Shown: piece after piece, positions 5,344 to 7,640 of the stretch
Numbering within the stretch: the first letter of the stretch is position 1
How the letters are laid out: each line of letters begins with the position of its first letter
DNA from: Thermoleophilia bacterium
Lineage (GTDB): Bacteria > Actinomycetota > Thermoleophilia > Gaiellales > Gaiellaceae
Reading direction: 5' to 3'
Assembly: GCA_025933895.1 (NCBI GenBank)
Contig: JAICZB010000110.1
Span: forward strand, 1-7,640
DNA: 7,640 nucleotides
Made by a program: the position numbers and the translations under genes
Notes under the pieces: model-generated
Told to the model about the DNA's origin: nothing
The model's database searches: none
What the model saw: the letters and a program-made list of their open reading frames with translations, nothing else

Positions 5344-6837
5344 ATGAGCACGATTGCCGCGACGCTCCGGGGAGAGGGCTGGCTGGAGCGCTACTTCGGC
5401 TTTGCCGCGCGAGGCACGACGTTCGCGCAGGACACGATGGCCGGTGCCACGACGTTCGTCGTGATGTCGTACATCATCTTCGTCAACCCGATCATCCTGA
5501 CCGGCGTCACACATCCGCCGCTCGGCAAGCCGCTGGTGTTCGGGGCGGTCCTGACGAGCACCTGCCTCGTCGCGGGCGTGATGTCGATCCTGATGGGGCT
5601 GACGACGAACTACGCCTACGCGATCGCACCGGGCATGGGCCTGAACGCGGTCGTCGCGTACGGCCTCGTCGCAAGCGGCAAGGCGAGCTTCCCCGAGGCG
5701 ATGGGGCTCGTCGTCCTCGAGGGCGTCGCCATGGTGCTGCTGGCCGTGACCGGCCTGCGCGAGCTGATCTTCAAGGCGATCCCGCTCGAGTTGAAGAAGG
5801 CGATCGCGATCGGCATCGGCCTCTTCATCGCCTTCATCGGTCTCTACAACTCGGGGATCATCCAGTCGCTCCCGGCGAGCGCCGGGCAGCCGGTCACGCT
5901 CGGGAGCTTCACGACGTGGCCGATCTTCGTGACGATCTTCGGCATCATCTTCACGTTCGCGCTCCGCGCGATTCGCTTCCGCGGCGACCTGATCGTCGGG
6001 ATCGTCGGCACGACCGTGGTCGCGACGATCATCAACTCGTCCGTAGTGAACCACCGCGCCTTCGGCACGGCGACGGCGACCTGGCCGGGCTGGCACCACT
6101 TCTACGCGCGGCCGGACTTCTCGCTGCTCGGGAACATCAGCCTCCACTCGTTCTCGAACACGCAGCTCGGCGTCATCGCCTCGCTCGTCTGGGTCTTCTC
6201 GCTCTTCCTGAGCGACTTCTTCGACTTCTCGGGGACGGCGATCGGGGTCGGCAAGCAGGCGGGCTACGTCGACCAGGACGGCAACATCCCGAAGTTCAAG
6301 AAGGCGCTGGTCGTGGACGGCGCCGCCGCGATGGCCGGCGGCTTCGCTTCGTCCTCGTCGGCGACGACCTTCATCGAGTCGGGATCGGGCGTCGCGGCCG
6401 GCGGCCGCACCGGCTGGGTGGCCGTCGTGGCGGGCCTCCTCTTCTTCCCGTTCATGTTCATCTCCCCGCTGATCGGGATGGTGCCGGCGCAGGCCACCGC
6501 GGCGGCGCTCGTCGTCGTCGGCTGGCTGATGATCTCGACGCTGACCGAGATGGAGGGCGAGGCCGAAGGCCAGGCTGCGTCGAAGCTCGCCGGGATCGAC
6601 TTCCACGATCTCGCGATCGGGCTCTCGGCGGCGCTCGCGATCATGGTCATGCCGTTCACGTACTCGATCACGAACGGCATCGGCTTCGGCTTCATCACGT
6701 ACACCGTGATCTGCGCCGCGCGGCGCGAGTGGAAGCGGATCCACCCGTTCATGTGGGTCGTGACTGGGGCGTTCGTCCTCTACTTCCTCGTGCCGCTGCT
6801 CCAACAGCACGTCAGCTGGTTCGGCGGGCACATCTAG
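5344..6837 (+). CDS. NCS2 family purine permease (AzgA-like, adenine/guanine/hypoxanthine)
   Basis: The 497-residue, strongly hydrophobic protein has about 12-14 membrane segments and no cleavable signal. AzgA-group hallmarks appear in order: ERYFGFAARGTTFAQD at 15-30 before the first helix, TFVVMSYIIFVNPIIL at 37-52, the discontinuous helix motif AIAPGMGLNAVVAYG at 93-107, DFFDFSGTAIGVGKQAG at 291-307, SSSSATTFIESGSGVAAGGR at 336-355 (substrate-site region), and TNGIGFGFITYTV near 443-455. In the inner membrane such proteins import adenine, guanine or hypoxanthine with protons. Which base is preferred cannot be read from the sequence. A family variation is SSSSATTFIESGSG, where GTSSTTTYIESAAG is common in relatives. 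The ATG at 5344 has a strong Shine-Dalgarno; the frame is open further upstream but not coding-like. It stands alone: tRNA-Phe upstream, convergent methyltransferase downstream, and no purine salvage enzyme in view. Confidence 0.93.
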   Translation: MSTIAATLRGEGWLERYFGFAARGTTFAQDTMAGATTFVVMSYIIFVNPIILTGVTHPPLGKPLVFGAVLTSTCLVAGVMSILMGLTTNYAYAIAPGMGLNAVVAYGLVASGKASFPEAMGLVVLEGVAMVLLAVTGLRELIFKAIPLELKKAIAIGIGLFIAFIGLYNSGIIQSLPASAGQPVTLGSFTTWPIFVTIFGIIFTFALRAIRFRGDLIVGIVGTTVVATIINSSVVNHRAFGTATATWPGWHHFYARPDFSLLGNISLHSFSNTQLGVIASLVWVFSLFLSDFFDFSGTAIGVGKQAGYVDQDGNIPKFKKALVVDGAAAMAGGFASSSSATTFIESGSGVAAGGRTGWVAVVAGLLFFPFMFISPLIGMVPAQATAAALVVVGWLMISTLTEMEGEAEGQAASKLAGIDFHDLAIGLSAALAIMVMPFTYSITNGIGFGFITYTVICAARREWKRIHPFMWVVTGAFVLYFLVPLLQQHVSWFGGHI

Positions 6838-6844
6838 GAAAGGT

Positions 6845-6913
6845 CACGAGGACAGGTTCGAGACTTTCGGCCAGCCTCGCGAAGGGCCGTAAAGACAGGA
6901 ACCTGTCCCCGTG
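6845..6913. repeat. 69-bp REP-like imperfect palindrome with GGGGACAGG ends
   Basis: CACGAGGACAGGTTC (6845-6859) and GAACCTGTCCCCGTG (6899-6913) are inverted copies matching at 14 of 15 positions. Inside, CGGCC (6868-6872) pairs with GGCCG (6885-6889). A second small palindrome, GACAGG-AA-CCTGTC, occupies 6894-6907. The whole element can fold as one long interrupted hairpin. GGGGACAGG-type palindromes are, to my knowledge, widespread REP-like repeats mobilised by IS200-like RAYT transposases (Transposase_17); none is encoded in this window. The element starts 7 bp after the permease stop. Confidence 0.7.
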
Positions 6914-6921
6914 GCGATAGC

Positions 6922-6963
6922 AAAAGAGGCCCCCGTGGACGCTTGAGCATCCTCGGGGGCCTC
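6922..6963 (-). terminator. Intrinsic terminator of the leftward methyltransferase
   Basis: GAGGCCCCCG (6926-6935) and CGGGGGCCTC (6954-6963) form a perfect 10-bp stem. Beyond single mismatches it continues with GGA/TCC and GC/GC to a TTGA loop, about 15 pairs in all. On the minus strand the stem is followed by TTTTG (6925-6921), a short U-run, so it should stop transcription arriving from the methyltransferase that ends at 7015. Read from the permease side the hairpin has no T-run after it but may still act for both convergent genes. Confidence 0.8.
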
Positions 6964-7014
6964 GGGTCGTTCGGACCGGTGCGACCGTGTCGCGGACGAC
7001 CGTTGGGCCGGACC

Positions 7015-7623
7015 CTATCGCCTCTTCGCCCGCAGCGCCGTCGCCGGCTCGGCCGAAAAATTCGCAAATTCCGTGAAGCCGCGGCGATCGAGCTCCCGCC
7101 GCATCCGCTCGGGCGCGACGTAGATCGGCGTCCCGCTGCCCCGCGAGAACGAGAACACGAGCGTTCCTCCAGGCGCGACTATCCGCGCCAGCTCGTCATA
7201 GAACGGGATCATGTTCGACAGCACGACGAGCTCGAAATCGCCGTCTGGACAGGAGAGTGCCGACGCGTCGCCGACCTCGAAGCGGATGCGCCCGGCGAGC
7301 TCCCGCTCGACCTTCCGGCGGGCCTCCTCGATCATCGCCGGGCTCAGGTCGATTCCGACGACCTCCGCCTCGGGATAGCGCTCGGCGAGCGCCAGAGCCA
7401 CAACACCGGTGCCCGTGCCGAGATCGAGAGCCCGGCCGGGCGGCGGCAAGTCTGCGAGCGCGAGGTCGATCGCCCACAGATGATGCGGTCCGATCCGCGT
7501 CTCCCACGTCGGCGCAAGCCCGTCGAACATCGTGCGCAGCGGGCGGCGAAAGAGCCGCCAGAGCACCGGTCGCCGCACGACCGCGTCGGTGACCAGGCGC
7601 GCGAACCGCTGGCCGTCGATCAC
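7015..7623 (-). CDS. Class I SAM-dependent methyltransferase (5' end possibly outside window)
   Basis: The visible 202 residues carry a SAM-binding Rossmann core: motif I ALDLGTGTG at 65-73, VVGIDLS with Asp92 contacting the ribose, RFEVGDASALSCPDGDFELV at about 114-133 with Asp119 near the adenine, and IVAPGGTLVFSFS at 148-160. About 60 residues before motif I (RRPVLWRLFRRPLRTMFDGL and onward) form a basic N-terminal extension that probably caps the substrate site. The substrate is unknown. GTG at 7623 is a possible start, but it lacks a Shine-Dalgarno and the frame stays open to the right edge, so the true start may lie outside. The protein is not a close copy of the other methyltransferase in the window; they share only the fold motifs. 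A strong terminator follows, and the gene is convergent with the permease. Confidence 0.82.
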   Translation of the reverse strand: MIDGQRFARLVTDAVVRRPVLWRLFRRPLRTMFDGLAPTWETRIGPHHLWAIDLALADLPPPGRALDLGTGTGVVALALAERYPEAEVVGIDLSPAMIEEARRKVERELAGRIRFEVGDASALSCPDGDFELVVLSNMIPFYDELARIVAPGGTLVFSFSRGSGTPIYVAPERMRRELDRRGFTEFANFSAEPATALRAKRR

Positions 7624-7640
7624 CGCGCCGCGAGATCGAG

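Noticed and set aside
5016..5351. Minus-strand open frames across the tRNA (residues like GEGRTRTGDTPVFSRV and ARAGLEPATPRFSA)
   Set aside because: They are the antisense translation of tRNA-Phe, a well-known source of spurious protein predictions; the tRNA cloverleaf explains the sequence.
5305..6831. 508-codon minus-strand open frame opposite the permease
   Set aside because: It is very rich in Arg, Asp, Glu and His with no recognisable motif, as expected for a shadow frame opposite a high-GC gene; the plus strand encodes a clear NCS2 permease.
6966..7000. Inverted repeat GTCGTTCG / CGGACGAC between the terminator and the second methyltransferase
   Set aside because: It contains a G-T pair and a long loop and is weak beside the neighbouring terminator; probably chance.

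Overview
The window is a high-GC bacterial chromosome segment (about 70% G+C by eye). It has dense, short-spaced genes, GTG and TTG starts, and few Shine-Dalgarno sites. Several genes have a -10-like hexamer 6-7 nt before the start codon, as in leaderless actinobacterial transcripts. The DUF1385/YqhQ protein at the left edge and the general style fit a deep-branching actinobacterium such as Thermoleophilia/Gaiellales, but that placement is an inference from memory of similar proteins.

Layout. Positions 1-2577 hold a leftward three-gene cluster: a class I SAM methyltransferase (1819-2577), an M20 zinc peptidase/deacylase overlapping it by 4 bp (515-1822), and a DUF1385 protein that runs off the left edge (1-494). 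Divergent from it, with only 9 bp between start codons, is rarA (2587-3855), a AAA+ replication-fork maintenance ATPase. Downstream of rarA on the opposite strand is a remnant of a macrodomain (ADP-ribose-binding) gene (3804-4060). It has lost its central part, its reading frame and its start codon. Next is a complete leftward arginase (4061-4978). Divergent from arginase is tRNA-Phe(GAA) (5040-5112), followed by a 231-bp non-coding stretch with low-complexity inverted repeats, a strong hairpin, a likely promoter and a good ribosome binding site. These lead into an AzgA-type NCS2 purine permease (5344-6837). Between the permease and a convergent, leftward second SAM methyltransferase (7015-7623, possibly continuing past the right edge) lie a 69-bp REP-like imperfect palindrome carrying GGGGACAGG ends and a long intrinsic terminator for the methyltransferase.

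How the genes work together. The content is mostly housekeeping: DNA replication stress (rarA), arginine catabolism to ornithine and urea (arginase), purine uptake (permease) and translation (tRNA-Phe). The two methyltransferases and the M20 enzyme have no identifiable substrate. I see no phage, CRISPR, toxin-antitoxin or defence system, and no evidence of a new multi-gene system. The most notable items are the collapsed macrodomain gene and the GGGGACAGG palindrome.
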